NCBI GenBank assembly: GCA_018907035.1
Contig: JACCIC010000003.1
Coordinates: 7,919,001 to 7,983,000 of the forward strand
Source: Sycobia sp. Sy_11
Lineage: Eukaryota; Arthropoda; Insecta; Hymenoptera; Epichrysomallidae
Direction of reading: 5' to 3'
Length of the DNA: 64,000 nucleotides
Positions 52,089 to 64,000 of this stretch are shown piece after piece. Each line of letters opens with the position of its first letter. The first letter of the stretch is position 1. The notes below the pieces were generated by a model. That model was not told the origin of the DNA. It worked only from the letters and a program-made list of their open reading frames with translations, and searched no databases. The translations under genes and the position numbers were made by a program.

Positions 52089-52177
52089 GTCGAACCACCG
52101 TCGCTGAGATGATGCTCGCCCGCGTCCAGCATGCTGCTCCCGAGGGCGTCGAGCTGGGTCAGCGACCTCGAGCGCAC
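51875..52177 (-). CDS. Exon A of PLEKHG5/GEF64C-like RhoGEF (polyglutamine N-terminal region)
   Basis: A 303-nt exon (101 codons, phase 0 at both ends) with acceptor TCTCGTTGCAG|GTGCGC and donor CGCAG|GTTAGT. It encodes VRSRSLTQLDALGSSMLDAG, a short linker, then STQ with 26 consecutive glutamines (52010-52087; 23 CAG and three CAA codons), SPHHHQSYHHFHNFGESSP and a basic tail TRHKLSRSQ. No folded domain is evident; it is probably disordered. It joins exon B in frame. The position, a basic Ser-rich stretch just ahead of the RBD-like domain, agrees with the PLEKHG5 layout, but the sequence is not conserved enough to identify the exon alone. A long pure CAG tract is likely to vary in length between individuals. 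Confidence 0.75.
52010..52087 (-). repeat. CAG/CAA polyglutamine tract in exon A
   Basis: 78 bp coding 26 glutamines, with three CAA interruptions clustered in the middle. Confidence 0.95.
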
Positions 52178-52327
52178 CTGCAACGAGAAAATTAGCCCTT
52201 GCCCCGTTATTAAATTGTCGTACCCACGGTACAGAGAGGGAGTCGATGTAGTGGGGATGGGAGAGGGGGAGTCTGACATTGTATAAATCACCGGGGCTGG
52301 GTAAAGTTTACGCGGTGCAGTGCTTAC

Positions 52328-52342
52328 GGAAGCGTGGGACAT
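52328..52342 (-). CDS. Candidate first coding mini-exon (ATG, five codons)
   Basis: The minus strand reads ATGTCCCACGCTTCC then GTAAGC. Splicing this donor to the exon A acceptor removes a 150-bp intron (52178-52327) and keeps phase 0, giving MSHAS|VRSRS. The frame also runs straight through the 150 bp without a stop, so a retained form would add 50 residues. No TATA box or strong Kozak context is visible (CAC before ATG). An upstream exon further right is equally possible. Confidence 0.25.
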
Positions 52343-52850
52343 GTGTAATTAGAATAACATGTCAGAATAAATGTTGATAAATTTGATCATGAAGTTGTTG
52401 GAATTTGTTTATTTGTTTATTTTTTAATCAAATATCTTAAAAAGTAAAATGCAAGTATTTAGAGATATTTGAGCATAAGTTTTGGGTATTTGGTAGTTAT
52501 ATGAATATTGGCACGATTGTATCAGCTAATTATGGGCCATGATTTATTAGAAGATTCATTGGAAACGCTAGATTCATCATTTGATAAGGATAATATAAAA
52601 TATGATAAACGTGTCGGAAGTGATTAGGATTAATAAGAACCATCTGTTATTATCATTATAAGTATATGAATTTATAAAAACTGTCAGACAGATCAAAATA
52701 TTTGTTAGGTTAATTGACCACAGTGGATACAAGTACAATTTTAATTGTTTCCATAGAATTCATTAGGTTAGATATGGATATTATTGTATTTTATTTGAAT
52801 TTTCGGAACCTTTTACAGATACAAGTCATTATAAACCAGCTCTAAAAACT

Positions 52851-52853
<3 letters not shown>

Positions 52854-52884
<31 letters not shown>
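52854..52884. repeat. (TA)n microsatellite
   Basis: About 15 TA units. Confidence 0.95.
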
Positions 52885-52888
<4 letters not shown>

Positions 52889-54566
52889 CAAGATATTCAA
52901 AATAAGATTTACGTAAATATAATGGAAAATAAATAATCAATTGATTCGCAAGCTTAAATAAAATTGTATTAACGAAAATGTATCACATACTACATCCAAT
53001 TCCAAGAAGTTAATACTGGAATTTTTCAAAAGGGTTAACTTTTTGATAATTGTAGAAATAGCAAATTTAATACATCATTTAATTACCAGTACAGCAACTA
53101 GGAGTCCGTTGGATTGGATAAAGGTAGGGCATTCATTTTTTTTTCATATATTTAATAGATACTTCAGCTAGAAGTAATTAATTAAACGATCACTGTAGAC
53201 GCCTCTTGTGAGTAGAATTAGGCTAGTTGGATGCCTCGGCAAACACTCCAAGCCGGTCAGAAATAAAAATGGGTAAAAGCGTCCTTTTGACGCCCAAATT
53301 GCACACCGCCCGCGTTTACCTCTATTTAACCTACCACGACTATATGGATGAAACAATTCAATTAAATAAACCAAAAACGAAAAAAAAAAACATGTTTTCC
53401 AGAAAATTTCAATTTTATATCCTTTAGAAGGAAAATAGTACACAATTCGCGGGAATCAGCTGCTCGAGCCGAAAAAAAAACAACGCCACGGTGATTGACG
53501 TGAAATCGATTACGTTAAAACGAAAGTTCAATTTTGAAAATATACATTTTTAAAACGGCACGCCGATCGTTTTAATTCTACTATCTGGGAGTCGTCACGG
53601 ATTTTGTACCAAGATCAATTCGAGCGACGGTGACGCACGGTAAACGCGAACGTTTACGTTTTCGCTCGAGGAAATGACTTTGTATAAAATCGCTCGACGA
53701 CGGTGTCATTCGTCTAGCGCGGTGCATACATAAAAGTGAGCCGCGGGTTTCTTTCGCGTGGCAACAAACAGACGTGCTTCGCTTTGGCATTGGTTTTCAG
53801 TGCCGTTTTTCACGATTCTTGCATTTTGAAAATTGGTAACTTTTTTCTTCTTCAGATGATGCAGGTTCTCGCTAGTTTCAGCACGACGTACTAAAATGTA
53901 TATTGGTAAAATGAGTACGAGGAGAAACTCTTCTAGACAGAAAAAAACATTTTCCAGACAGAGAGCATTCCATTTGATTATCTGTCATTTTCCATCTTTT
54001 ATACCTGCTCAACTGCTTTCATATATTTATTCATAATGATTTGCTAATTGATCGGATTCTTATATGCACCTGATCTTGAAGAATTAAGAGATGTATATCA
54101 ATACAATGTTCTAACGAACAAGTTTTTGTGAATTTATCTTCGTAATTTTGTTAATACAATTTCTTAATTTAGTTTGCCGACATGTTTTATAACTATCTTA
54201 TATTGTTACTTTCACGTATTTTCGATTATTTTAATTGCTTTTAGAGTTCATAAGTGCTTGTATTTGTTAACATTAATAAATGTTATAAGTATAAACCAAT
54301 CTATGTCCTTTTCAATCCGTCCTTTCTTGCTCTATCCCTCCAACTCTCAATTCCTCTCTCTCTATTTCAAACTTTTTCGCCTCCTTGTTATCCTTTCCAG
54401 TTTTCCTACTGCTTATATTATGATGTTACAACAAATATTATAATGTCAAACATCCTAGTTTATTAAAAAATTATATTATATGACAACCGATTAATAGGCT
54501 TACTATTTATGGTATGTATTTCTTAAAAATTTCATAAAAGTATAAATTTTACTCATAAAGTGTAAA

Positions 54567-54663
54567 TATACGTATATAATTTTAGGATTTGTCTGTAGTA
54601 TTCAAAATTATTTTGAACGAATTTTCGAAAGCAAAAGACAAATCCTAAAATTATATACGTATA
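54567..54663. repeat. Perfect 28-bp inverted repeat (hairpin)
   Basis: The arms at 54567-54594 and 54636-54663 are exact reverse complements, starting TATACGTATATAATTTTAGG on the left. They are separated by 41 bp that itself contains the small palindrome TTCAAAATTATTTTGAA. The 97-bp unit would fold into a perfect stem. It could be a small foldback or MITE-type element or a hairpin RNA locus. Confidence 0.9.
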
Positions 54664-57349
54664 CCGAAATAGCAGCTCCCGTACACCTCTTGAATTCTAA
54701 TCCCTTCGCATTCAAAATCGCCTTTTCACGTCTATATTTGGCTGTAACGTATTTGTGGAATTGCTCTCGGAATGTATATATAAATGCCGCACCGCCAATA
54801 TAACGATGTGTACTAAAAGTAATAAAAAAAGAAGGTTAGAATTTGTATTTCGAATGAATAGCTCCGCGCTCCTCATTTCCATTATCGTGGATTTATGGAG
54901 AGGGATGGAGGGGTCAGGGTAAAGCGAAGGCCGACTTTTAAGAGGATTTACAATATGATGCTTTTTGAGAATTCGATAAAAGAATTTATAAGTAGATCGC
55001 CGTTAAAGTTTGACTTGCATAACGATTGAGCATGAAAAGGAAAGTAGAAGGGTTGGATTTTTTTTCGGTATAATATAAAGTGAATTTTACGTCAGTAATT
55101 TAAGCTACGATCAATAAATAACTATTAATGTTGATCATAATAATAATAATGCAAACAAATCGGTTTCTGTAAATTAAAACTATTAAGAGATAAAATATGA
55201 AAAATATGCATTAATTTCAAATAAATATTTATTCAAATATTATGCTAATTAAATATTATATCTGAATGAAAAATCATTTTTTCATATGTTTGTTGCGTAT
55301 ACTACAGATATACATAATTACAATAAGTTATATTTAATACATATTATTTAGATATTATATTATAATATTATAAAATTTCTTTAAATTAAATACACATTTT
55401 CATCCAGTGGCCGACAACATTATTAAGCAATCAAGAGAAAATTGAATCTACAAGTGACAGGATTATTTAAGGGTTGTAAATTTTGGAAATACTTTTTCCG
55501 ACCGGAGAAAATGTCTAGCTGACAAGCACAAAACCAGCCCACTGCGAGTTTTTCCGCATCAGAATTTAAGGATTCTCGCCCCGTCAGTTGAAGATAATCT
55601 TGAAAATTTCATTGTCTCGGTAACAGAGGCGAGTGTTCCTATTCTGAATCCTGTTGAAAGAACTGAAAACTTAATTTTCCCCTCGAATATTTCTTCTCAA
55701 AGTAATTTTCGATTGTAATGTTTTATTTCACTTTGTAATGAAACAGCGAGTTAGTTAATTAATTTATTGATAAAATTACGAGGTTAAGAATATCAGTACT
55801 GATTATTTCACTGAATTAAGTATCAGTACTGATTATCGTAAAATATTAAAAGAAAATCCATCTAATAAGAAAATTATTATTTGCTCGAAATATTAAAGAA
55901 ATAGCTGTAGGCGCTATGTTATATTTATTTTGCATTTATATTTCTTAAGAAATATATTTTTAAGTATTTATTTTCTAATAAATATTTGACAATATTATCT
56001 ACTTAAAGTTTGATGCATATTTGCAATTTTTCAATGACGATGCATTGTCTTCTCTATTGCGGATAAAACAGAAGCATACTAAATTAAATCACGTTTTTAA
56101 ATATGTGTTTAAAACTATTCTGATTCTGTTTAATATAATATTTTATATTGGGACGTTCAGCGAAATGATAAATATGTAAAGCCTGTGTAAAATATTTATT
56201 CATTGTTAGATTATTCTCCGCGCTTTTTAACACGGAGAGGGATTTTTCAGAATTTGACAAATAAAAAGCACTGCGACCCGTCGGGACGAGGGAGTTTGTG
56301 AATAGAACTGCGGTGAGCGAAATTTATTGTAAAACAAACTTCCAACTATCCACACGCCTGCAATAAACAAGCCATTAAAAATATAAATCTTCTTGGTTTA
56401 CGAGTATCATCGGAAATCCACCCTCAACAAGTATCTTCAACAATTGCGTAATATTTCAATCAATGAATTTCAAAAGCTGAGATTATAGAAATAATTAAAA
56501 TTTGAATAAAATATAAAGATTATTTAAATGAAGAAGTAAGAAACATTGCTAATTATTCAAACTATAATAAAACAAGAGACAATGAATTTACGCATTATAA
56601 AGAAAAAACTAAAGGAAAGGAAAAGATTAAATGTATGTGATCATAAAAGATACAAAAGGGACATACAGCATTGTAGATAACGGAAATCTACATTGTAGCA
56701 AATTGAATAAATGGATGAGCAATGATAGAGATAAATATTTGAATATTTAGAGCGATATTTCATTGTTACTATAGAAATCCAAAAGACTAATATTTCACGA
56801 AAATCTATTGTTTCAATGTCTAAAATACGATAACCAATGGTTTAAACTATTTAGTTAATTTAAACAATAATCAGCTATTAACTAGATTGTATAATTTTTA
56901 CATTTTATTTAAATTTATGTATTATCTATTTAATTACGATGTAAATTAGTTGAAAACATTAATGAGTTCCATAGATATAAAATATTATTAAAACAATTTT
57001 ATGGACTCAACAAGTTTTTGGTATGATTTATTATCAAATGAAGATAATCTATTGAATTAGGAAAATAATTAACAATTCAATTCTTAAAATTAATTTATTA
57101 GACACAAAAAAAAGGTTTACAGATACTTCCTCTATGATTTTGGACAAATGCAATTGTCAAAATAAGAAATGTGCGTAGTAGACAAATGTCCGAGTGAAGC
57201 GACTGCTTGTTCAAAATCAGCTCAACCTTGTTATTTGAATTGTACGTATATTCATATTTTCTATTCGCATATTTGCCCTTTTATATGCGATTTCATTTAA
57301 AAAGAAAATATATTCCTGCTAAAAGCAGATAAGGTAGAACAGGTGTATC

Positions 57350-57378
57350 TCTCTCTCTCTCTCTCTATCTATATGTAC

Positions 57379-57425
<47 letters not shown>
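57350..57425. repeat. (CT)n and (TA)n pair
   Basis: A short CT array (57350-57368) followed 10 bp later by a TA array (57379-57425, about 23 units). Confidence 0.95.
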
Positions 57426-57429
<4 letters not shown>

Positions 57430-57624
57430 TTATAAAATAAGTTTGAAACTATAAAGGAGTGTGAATCGATTCGATGGAACGAAATTTGCCTCCTGTTTGT
57501 CGCCCAGGGAACAATCTTCTAACATATCTGCGGTACTGCATAATATTCGAGCGTGTACACAAGTATAGTGTGCGAAAAAACTTTAAAATTGATTCACTGA
57601 ATTGGGATCTTGATAAACCGAGAA

Positions 57625-57628
<4 letters not shown>

Positions 57629-57698
<70 letters not shown>

Positions 57699-57710
57699 TG
57701 AGAGAGCGAG
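57629..57710. repeat. (GA)n microsatellite
   Basis: About 30 pure GA units followed by an interrupted purine tail. Confidence 0.95.
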
Positions 57711-57789
57711 AAAGAAGGAAAGGGGGTATAGGGAGAAATACTTCGATATACGGTGGCGTAGCGCTTTGAATATGCGGTCTCGAGCCAGG

Positions 57790-57791
<2 letters not shown>

Positions 57792-57827
<36 letters not shown>
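57792..57827. repeat. (GA)n microsatellite
   Basis: About 18 GA units, 80 bp from the previous GA array. Confidence 0.95.
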
Positions 57828-57829
<2 letters not shown>

Positions 57830-59479
57830 GGCCAGAGAGAAAATGGAAAAAAGTTTGGAGCTAAGGCAGGCGAAAAGTTTCAGGCACGGAAAATTTTTCG
57901 CTTTAAGAAATTTTAATTTTACACCCGTGTCGGGTGCAAAAAAAGAGCAAGTTTGCCAGTCGGTATATAAGGCAGCTCAAGGATTTCCTATACATACATA
58001 TATATATATATATATCCTGTACTTGCAGAGAGTTTCTTTTAGCCGACATTCCCAAGTCATACCGAGCAGAGTGCTATGTTAACGGGATTGACAAAAATAT
58101 TGAAAAATATATATGCAAATATAGGCCAATTTTTGAACGCTTTGGAACAGTTATTCGAATAAATATGAACTCGTTACACTTTATAGACAACATTAATTGC
58201 TCTGTACGATTTATTTCATTTGGTAGACAAGACAAAAGTTTCAGGACCTGCCTTTCAATTCTGCCAAAATTAATTAGACGATCTCATGGGAAGATTTTTA
58301 ATAAATCCATTTTAAATAAATTCTTCTCTCAATAATTTAATTATAGAAAGTAAATAATATAAGTTTAAGCTATTACACGTTTGGACACTATAATTGTGAA
58401 TGTAATAATAGATACTTTTAAAAAACTAAATACAATGCCCATCGTAGTACTTTATGTCATATATTAGACAACGAGATATAATTAATGACGTCTGTGGTCT
58501 AGGAAATAATAGGCACGCCACGACGAGCTACAAGGTGTGATCATATTTCCCTTAAATTGGTATCTAATACTGATCCTATATGCAGAGGTCGCAATATACT
58601 GAATCTTAGTTCCTCTAAAGATAATGTAGGGTCATTTTAACTCGAATTTTGAAAGAACGAAATTTCAGTGGACAATTTTAAGTAGCAGAATGCTAATTCG
58701 AGTTTGACACAGCAATTTCTATTCATAAAACAGTAGAGTCTGCCGAATAAGTTTCGTATTTAACGGTGCTTGAAATGTCATTGTGTCGTTGGAAATTTTT
58801 AGTTAGAATGGTGTTTTAAATCTGAACTAGAAGCTTAACGATATTAAATTTGCATTAATATACTCAGGTGACATAATGTATCTTATCTGTTTAACTATAC
58901 ACTTTATTAATTATACCACTTCTAATATCAAATTGCGAGTGATCATTTTCAATATTAAATAAGGATAAGAAATATTTTTAGTTTGACGATGGTTCACGAA
59001 AGATTATGGTATAAAGCCGTTTTTGTAAAAGAATCACAAATATTAAGATTTCCAAATGTTGATGTTTTTATAAGAGAGCTCGGTACACAGGAATCAACAA
59101 GAGTCGTATTCATCAAATATCTCATTTATACAATCATTGCTTATTAAAAAGATAAGAAATACAATTGACCGAATAATTGCATAGTATATCTTGACATTTT
59201 TACGACTTCTTTCGCATTCTTTAAGTTTCAAGATTTTTTTTCTCATGCTTATATAAGCCTACATTAGCCCAGGATCAAGCAATTGCAAGATACATAATGA
59301 TTTAATCGAGCTTACATCAAGGATTTCATACATATCTTGACATTTTTAAGTGTTAATATGAAATTATTACGTACGCTTAGAAACTGCACGCAAGGGACGC
59401 TAGCACTTATATCATACATTTTGAATACTATCATTGAAAAACTACTCCAGTGTATTCTAACGACAATTGCCCGATCAAT

Positions 59480-60010
59480 TCATATTAAGAACGAGTACAT
59501 TTCTACGCCGTCCAATCGGCGTAGCTCTCAATTGTCTAGTTCCTCTACGTTCTCGCTCCGGATCTCGCGTACGAAAGCCGGGGACAGTGGTACAACAAAA
59601 CTCGCGGGATAAAGGGAATAAAGAGCTTCTCCGAGGTCGCGTTCGCGGCTAGATTTTTTCCACATATCGATCGACCGGGTTACTCGCTCGGGGAATCCCC
59701 GCGTAAGCCAAATCCGCCGGGGCATCGCCGCGCCCCCCCCCCTCCATGCCGTAGCCACGGATTTTCCTTATCGCGGTTGCGGAACGGCGCGGCCGAGCAA
59801 CTGCGCGGGAGCTTAATTCCGAATCCCTTCGTTATCGATTCATGCGCGCGCGGGGCCCGCGGTCTGACTCGCGGCAGGCCGGCTGCTCGCGATAAGATTA
59901 GCGTAGCCGCTGGATATCGGCACCCAATGTCTTTTGCATTATCGCCATGAACGTGCGTCCGCACGGTCGGTGCTGTACCCGCGATCTGAAGTTTTCGGGT
60001 TGACGGTGCC
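59480..60010. other. CpG-rich island upstream of the gene
   Basis: About 530 bp, one of the densest CpG patches in the window, with CGCG and GCGCGC words, a C11 run near 59731, a GATAAGATTA word near 59890 and TTATCGATT near 59832. Overlapping frames on both strands have no domain. Its place 7 kb 5' of exon A makes it a possible promoter or enhancer of the minus-strand gene, by inference only. Confidence 0.35.
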
Positions 60011-62266
60011 GTATCTGTTGTTGTATTGAATTAGCAGTTTTATTGGTACCCCAGTCTATAAGTACTTTCAGTCTTCTGATAAGATATTTTGGGTAAAACT
60101 GTCCAATTATTTTTTATTATTTTGATGATACGTTTTATGATACGTAGAGTAAGTCTCATATGTTATTTGATCATAAATTAAATATTTTTTAAAATGTTGT
60201 AATGAGCTTTTGTATGTGTGTAATGTTAATTGGTGTAAACATAATATCAGCTATAATATTACATATATAATTAATTTTAATACGATACTCTTCGATAATT
60301 GCGTAAGTGATATACAAGAATGCATTTATGTGAGATTACGCAATATAAATAAGAAAACTTTTCATAAACCTTCACATTTCTTCACTAAAGTAGATCAGAA
60401 ATCAAATATTAATTGAAAAGATTAACGATTCGTTTCGTTCTAAATCATACGAAATTATAATTTATATGAAGTTAAATTACTATTTCCCAATGAATATATA
60501 AAAAGAGAGATAGTAACATGATAAATCTCATTTCTAACAATAAAATTTCCGATTGAATATGAGAACGTACTTTACAAATGAAGAACAATTAAAAACTATT
60601 CTTCCCCTTTTTTCCAGCTATTTTCTCTCGTACATTTACGTTTGTTCTATTTCTCGTTCGGTTCTAGGATTTTCTTTTATTCCTCACTAAAATAATATCA
60701 TTATTACCATATTTCCTTCAATATAGACGAGAGGAAAATGCAGAGAATCAGGCGCAGGGACATATCCGGTGCTCATAATTAGATAACGCATTAATTGTAT
60801 GGCTTGAATATCGATGAGACTACGATTTTTAAGCATTTAAGTATTTTAGCATTTTAGCATTTTAGAATTTTAGCATTTCACATTAAATCACTGCATACTA
60901 TTTACTGTAAGATGTAGATATAAAATATTTATTAATTTATTTATAGTTAAGTTTTTGACTATCCGACAAAAAATTGTAAATAACGGTTTGCTACTTTGTT
61001 TGCTACTTATAGTGGACTTCTGAAATCATCGTTCTATATTTGCCATAAAATGTAAGCTGAGCCTGTTAAAATTATAAAATCATCATTATCAGCATAAATT
61101 TATGTTTGCGAGCAGTGTTATTTGACAACTTTCAACATACGAATAAGTGCTTTGCGAGCTATTATTTAAAAAAAAATACATTTTTTACGTTTCTCATCAA
61201 GAAATTTCTAATAGCTACTATATGCACAACGTTGTCAGATACAAATAAAATTCTTTTTTTATAGCTAAATTTTATATCAATATTCAATCGGTACGTTTGC
61301 ACAGACCGAGTAGCGTAAGTAAATATCATGACTATACTGAAAAAATGGAAAATTAAAAAAAAAAATTACAGCTCGTATTTTCGTACAGATCCATGACTTT
61401 TTAATGAAGCCGCCGGGCACGTGTACGGCCATGACGTTGTCTTTCTATATCTATATACCCATGGGAGTATATAGGTAGATAGTAGCACTGTGCAAAAAAA
61501 TATCTGAAAATCCAGAGGATATATAAGGGAGTCGGTATAAGGGTGCTCTAAAAAAATCATTGAAATTTTTTTCGTAACTCGCAGCCGTTTTTAAAACTTT
61601 TCGGGGGTACGGATTTTTTTTCTTCCTCAATGTCGTTAAGGATACTTTGGCACGGAAAAGTAGATAAAAAGTTTTTATGGTTATATCTTTAATGCCGTAA
61701 GAAAAAAAGCATGCAATTGTACTCCAAATACGAAATATTTTATATTATGTGTCGACCGTTTGCTGGTTTCACCAAGCTCGATGTTACTATGTGGATTTGT
61801 CGTTGCACAATTTCATTAGTACGTGATAACAATAGTAGCATGAAAAATAGCAATTGACAGGCACACTGATAATAAGACCGTGGTACACTGATCCGCTATT
61901 GGCCAGCACTTCCGCGTGCCTTGTAATCGTAAAACCAAGAAACCTTGTGAAGGCTGTATTTTAAGCCTTAATAATCATAATACTATTATGATGATGATGA
62001 TGATTATTATTATTATTAGTATTATTAATAAAAATAATAATAGAGACGATGATGATCTCGACATCATCAGCCCGACGCCATTTGCGGGACAGGAAGAAGA
62101 ACGAGGAGTAGAAATTTTATACTGTTTAATATCGCGACAGATTTGCGTCTTATGAGCCATGGCGAAAAGGGTGGGGGTGAGAGGCACGTACTTCTTCTCG
62201 CTAATGACTCACCGTGTCAGACGTCGCGTCACCTTCCTGGTTTTTTATGTAGTCTCCTCATGTGTA

Positions 62267-62270
62267 TATA

Positions 62271-62314
<44 letters not shown>
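62267..62314. repeat. (TA)n microsatellite
   Basis: About 23 TA units. Confidence 0.95.
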
Positions 62315-62316
<2 letters not shown>

Positions 62317-64000
62317 AGCTTTCGTTATTTTAATCCCGTGATGAAAGTTTCTGTAGAGGAAGCACCGACATTAAGGGGGGACTGAATACTCTTGAACTTT
62401 TAATTCGACCGCAGGGGAGGACTTCAGTGATCTCTGGCTAGTTAGTTAAAATATCGATTTATAAAACTGTCGTGCTATTAGCGTAGGTACTATTAACGAG
62501 GTATTTTTTCAATTACTAGCTTTCGACGAGCAGTGCGTTCTATGGATTGAATTGATAGCGGATAATATCATTTGGCTGGTTATATCGCGTATATCTTCAC
62601 TATCTAGAGAAATAATTTATTAATTCACTATCATTTTTCACACGCGCGTGTATAAAATTTTGGATCGAAATCGTTCAAAGTCAACTTTAATTCAGATTCT
62701 GGTTTTCACTATTGTTTAAAAAAAAAAATAAAAATAGAAAAGTTCAATTCGACAGTATAAATTGAGGTCATTGTATTTATAGCTGAAGCAGCCAGCTCAA
62801 GATAAGATAAAGGAAACTTCGTTAGAGTCAATTTATCCCGTTGGACACTTGGACGGTTCTTTGCTTTTGCGCGCAACAAAAGCTTAACTGCTTATATGCT
62901 GTTCGATCCCCTCCTGCCCTCGCTTCCATCTTAACTCGCCTCCGTTCCTTTCTTATGTTGTTGCTGTCTCTATTTTTCTCGACTATAGCCCGGTCGGAAT
63001 TACCACGTCTATTTTTGCTTGTTTGCTTCTCTTACTCCACTCCCCGCTCCCCTCCTCTCGTGTCGGACGTCGAAAAACAAAAGGCATCGGCGGAAGAACG
63101 CTTAATGATGCTGTTTTTGACGTTCGGCATTATCGACGAGATGGACGGGGGTATTTTATCGATTCTGTAATTGAAGAGTAGGATGCAACCGGCTACGATC
63201 AGTCCGTAGACTTTAGTTCTTATCAATTTTTGATTTGCTTATGCTAAAAATAAATAATATAGATAAATAGATAATATAAATAATAATTTAGAACTCAGAA
63301 TCGTCTAAACGAATTCCATTAAAAAATTTTTTATAAAAAAGTACGCTGTTACGTATCGCAAGAAGAAATGTGTAAATATCGCATTAAAGGCAAAAAGTAA
63401 AATTCTTCGACGAGCCGGACAAAACTCAATCGCAAATGCGCTTTGGAGAATATGAAAACCCTTCCTCTCCACTCCCAGCGCATTGCACTATATATAAAAG
63501 TACTTAAGTGGAATTCGCAACAAATCCGCGAGCCGTTTGTTTCGAAAACTCGATAGAGGAACTATAAGTATCAACTCGAATAGATTATTGATTACTATCA
63601 ATTGGAAAGCGAGCAATAGAAATATTAAGATGGTATAAGCATTAGATCAAAAGAATGTTATATTTTTGAGTTATATCATTTAGGTCAATGAAGATTTTCC
63701 GAATAATATTAATTTCTTATTTTCACGTGTGGGTCATGTAATTATTATTATTATTAATGATCGTACATCCCCTCAAATCACCTCAAATTATCCGAAGCCC
63801 CATCTATTATACAGTTATATTTTTATTATTTGATTCACAACCACGTAAGGACTAACATTGATTTCGAAAAAAGAACATAAGTGTCCTCGTCTACTCGTCC
63901 TTTTGGCGGGGGCAGGGGGGATGTAGACAAAGTATTTCTTTTCCCTTTTCCCTCTCCCTTCCCATTTCCATTCAGATCCGTACATCCTTATTTTAATGAC

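Larger units (their letters stand above)
52343..64000. other. Upstream or intronic region without supported coding sequence
   Basis: 11.7 kb lying 5' of the gene, or in its first intron. It holds (TA)n arrays (52.85, 57.38, 57.99, 62.27 kb), GA arrays (57.63, 57.79 kb), an inverted repeat (54.57 kb) and a CpG island (59.48-60.01 kb). There are smaller CpG patches near 53.6, 62.9 and 63.9 kb. A short ATTTTAGC tandem lies at 60.83-60.88 kb and GAT/ATT triplets at 61.99-62.03 kb. I checked minus-strand donors here for an exon ending in phase 0 and found none convincing. Confidence 0.6.

Noticed and set aside
53836..53893. Plus-strand pyrimidine tract and CAG followed by ATGATGCAG, like an acceptor and start
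   Set aside because: The frame stops after 12 codons and nothing downstream supports a plus-strand gene.
57934..58335. 133-codon plus-strand frame
   Set aside because: AT-rich, begins in a TA array, and shows no recognisable domain or conserved block.
59680..59964. 94-codon minus-strand frame in the upstream CpG island
   Set aside because: Composition-driven open frame; other frames are open too, no domain, and no donor giving the phase 0 needed by exon A.
62216..62239. Possible 24-nt minus-strand microexon (EGDATSDT) before GTGAGT
   Set aside because: The acceptor side has an A-rich run rather than a pyrimidine tract, and there is no way to link it without transcript data.
63490..63502. 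TATATATAAAAG TATA-box-like word near the right edge
   Set aside because: Such words are common in this AT-rich DNA and no initiator or downstream coding start is visible.

Overview
The window looks like a piece of an insect nuclear genome, most likely hymenopteran (ant, bee or wasp). It is AT-rich and gene-poor, has very many simple repeats, and carries scattered CpG-rich patches. It has long introns, GT/AG splice sites, mariner relics and no bacterial-style operons. The species cannot be read from the sequence. The hymenopteran guess rests on the mix of AT-rich DNA with CpG-dense islands, abundant (GA)n and (TA)n arrays and a long polyglutamine tract.

One gene explains the coding content. 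It runs on the minus strand across at least 250-52177 as five exons: A 51875-52177, B 41805-41908, C 16813-16952, D 8227-8303 and E 250-535. Their splice phases fit without a gap: A to B 0/0, B to C 2/1 completing GT+G (Val), C to D 1/2 completing G+TT (Val), D to E 0/0. The joined protein has a Ser- and His-rich N-terminal part with a 26-glutamine run, then a Raf-like Ras-binding (ubiquitin-fold) domain split over exons B and C. A Ser-rich linker, an Ala-rich stretch and a conserved RWSGFF ... YTKHGVPRLP segment follow. That order matches the region ahead of the DH-PH module in the Rho guanine-nucleotide exchange factor PLEKHG5 (Drosophila GEF64C). The DH and PH exons must lie beyond the left edge, because exon E ends in phase 1 at a good donor. 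The 5' end is either a tiny ATG exon at 52328-52342 (weak) or further right.

The rest is intronic or upstream DNA. Introns of 7.7, 8.5, 24.9 and 10.0 kb hold about fifteen (TA)n arrays and more than ten (GA/CT)n arrays. A TAA/TAG/TAA trinucleotide array lies at 39.8 kb. There are two dead mariner transposons (2.1-3.0 kb plus strand; 37.1-37.5 kb minus strand), two possible retroelement 3' ends sharing a GAAACGTCGAC motif, and CpG-rich islands that often coincide with GA tracts. Right of 52.3 kb I found no supported coding sequence; that stretch has a perfect 28-bp inverted repeat at 54567-54663.

I found no convincing new biological system. The most useful results are the phase-consistent gene model, which no single long reading frame shows, the possible in-frame 150-bp intron at the 5' end, the inverted repeat, and the GA/CpG coupling.
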